The notes under the pieces: model-generated | The model's database searches: none | What the model saw: the letters and a program-made list of their open reading frames with translations, nothing else | Told to the model about the DNA's origin: nothing | Assembly: GCF_004028275.1 (NCBI RefSeq) | Contig: NZ_CP035033.1 | Coordinates: 62,001 to 126,000 of the forward strand | Direction: 5' to 3' | DNA from: Hydrogenovibrio thermophilus | GTDB taxonomy: Bacteria > Pseudomonadota > Gammaproteobacteria > Thiomicrospirales > Thiomicrospiraceae | Length of the DNA: 64,000 nt | Part shown: piece after piece, positions 63,632-64,000 of the stretch | How the letters are laid out: the number at the start of each line of letters is the position of its first letter | How positions within the stretch are numbered: the stretch's first letter is position 1 | Made by a program: the position numbers and the translations under genes

Positions 63632-64000
63632 ATGACGATGAAAAACATCTTGTCCTGGCCATTGGTCGGCGGTTTGCTGACGCACCCGATGAGTTTGAAT
63701 GTGTTGCGTTCTCTGGTATTGGTGCTGTTTGCCAGCGCGATTTATTTCGGGCTGACCTATCCGGATGAAATCGATAACCCTTATACGCCGGCGATTTTCT
63801 GGTCTCTGTTTTGGCCGTTCTTTCTGGTGGTGTCGATGGTGACCTTCGGACCGGTGTTTTGCACCGTGTGTCCGCACAGTTTCATCGGCAAATACCTCAA
63901 TAAAATCGGCCCTCAGAAGTTGATGCCAAACTGGCTGCGCAACCGTTGGTGGGGGCTGGGGTTGTTGGTGGTGAGTTACTGGGTGCCGGTGTATGTGTTT
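63632..64000 (+). CDS. Polyferredoxin-like membrane protein, 5' part only
   Basis: The frame is open from the ATG at 63632 (GGAGG 6-10 nt upstream) to the window end, at least 123 codons. It has two N-terminal hydrophobic helices, then a cytosolic CTVCPHSFIGKYLNKIG with a CxxCP pair, as in NapH/RdxA/CcoG-like 4Fe-4S membrane proteins, and a third helix at the edge. It probably carries electrons to a periplasmic or membrane acceptor. It is co-transcribed with the TonB receptor. Confidence 0.72.
   Translation, partial: MTMKNILSWPLVGGLLTHPMSLNVLRSLVLVLFASAIYFGLTYPDEIDNPYTPAIFWSLFWPFFLVVSMVTFGPVFCTVCPHSFIGKYLNKIGPQKLMPNWLRNRWWGLGLLVVSYWVPVYVF

Overview
The window is chromosomal DNA of a Gram-negative, respiring proteobacterium. 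The gene content (Mrp Na+/H+ antiporter, NptA-type Na+/phosphate transporter, SLC13-type Na+/anion symporter, system II cytochrome c maturation, cyanase, σ54 regulation, FecIR/TonB iron uptake) and the style of the proteins suggest a marine sulfur-oxidising gammaproteobacterium of the Hydrogenovibrio/Thiomicrospira/Thiomicrorhabdus group. That placement is an inference from gene content and was not tested by a search. I see no rRNA, tRNA, CRISPR array, prophage or complete insertion sequence.

Layout. 1-4.7 kb: an edge-truncated PAS/GGDEF/EAL sensor and a chemotaxis transducer split by an in-frame stop. 4.8-6.2 kb: SLC13-type symporter. 6.4-12.9 kb: porin, a three-gene Tat/ABC uptake operon, a Rof-like gene and a GAF/AAA+/Fis σ54 activator. 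12.9-15.7 kb: secreted histidine phosphatase, AEC carrier, RsgA. 15.8-17.1 kb: AT-rich island with two orphan genes. 17.2-21.3 kb: minus-strand operon (OsmC-like, acyl-CoA-dehydrogenase-like, rubredoxin/FAD reductase) divergent from cyanase. 21.4-29.9 kb: 2OG oxygenase, DUF4395, homoserine kinase, DNA polymerase I, two outer-membrane barrels, EngB. 30-33.8 kb: ResB-CcsA-DsbA. 34-36.6 kb: acetolactate synthase, a small conserved protein, nitroreductase. 36.9-42.8 kb: OxyR-like regulator, MlaA, RND pump. 42.8-48.7 kb: Mrp operon with fused MrpA/B. 48.8-54.1 kb: NptA, small genes, YjbQ, oligopeptidase A, DUF2905. 54.1-64 kb: iron cluster (PepSY reductase, DUF4198, two TonB receptors, FecIR, Fur box, start of a polyferredoxin).

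Main discovery. Four transcription units (porin, ABC operon, OsmC/ACAD-like/rubredoxin-reductase operon, cyanase) each have a GG-N10-GC σ54 promoter. The three intergenic regions that serve them share an upstream element: a perfect TTGTTAACAA palindrome followed directly by a second, partly degenerate 10-mer (consensus second half TTnnnnACAA). A σ54 activator with GAF sensor and GAFTGA loop lies beside the ABC operon. I read this as one regulon that imports a small nitrogen compound across both membranes, probably transforms it with the oxidoreductase operon, and ends at cyanate hydrolysis to NH3 and CO2. The ACAD-like enzyme lacks the usual catalytic Glu region, so a non-canonical reaction is likely; its substrate is unknown.

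Other notable signals: a 170-bp near-perfect palindrome with 21-bp terminal inverted repeats in the cyanase leader; fourteen copies of the 10-bp palindrome CCAGGCCTGG (about 0.06 expected by chance in random sequence), most forming terminator stems but several inside genes; an OxyR-like regulator with Tyr in place of the resolving Cys; and a secreted protein with a duplicated Cys/KRG motif.
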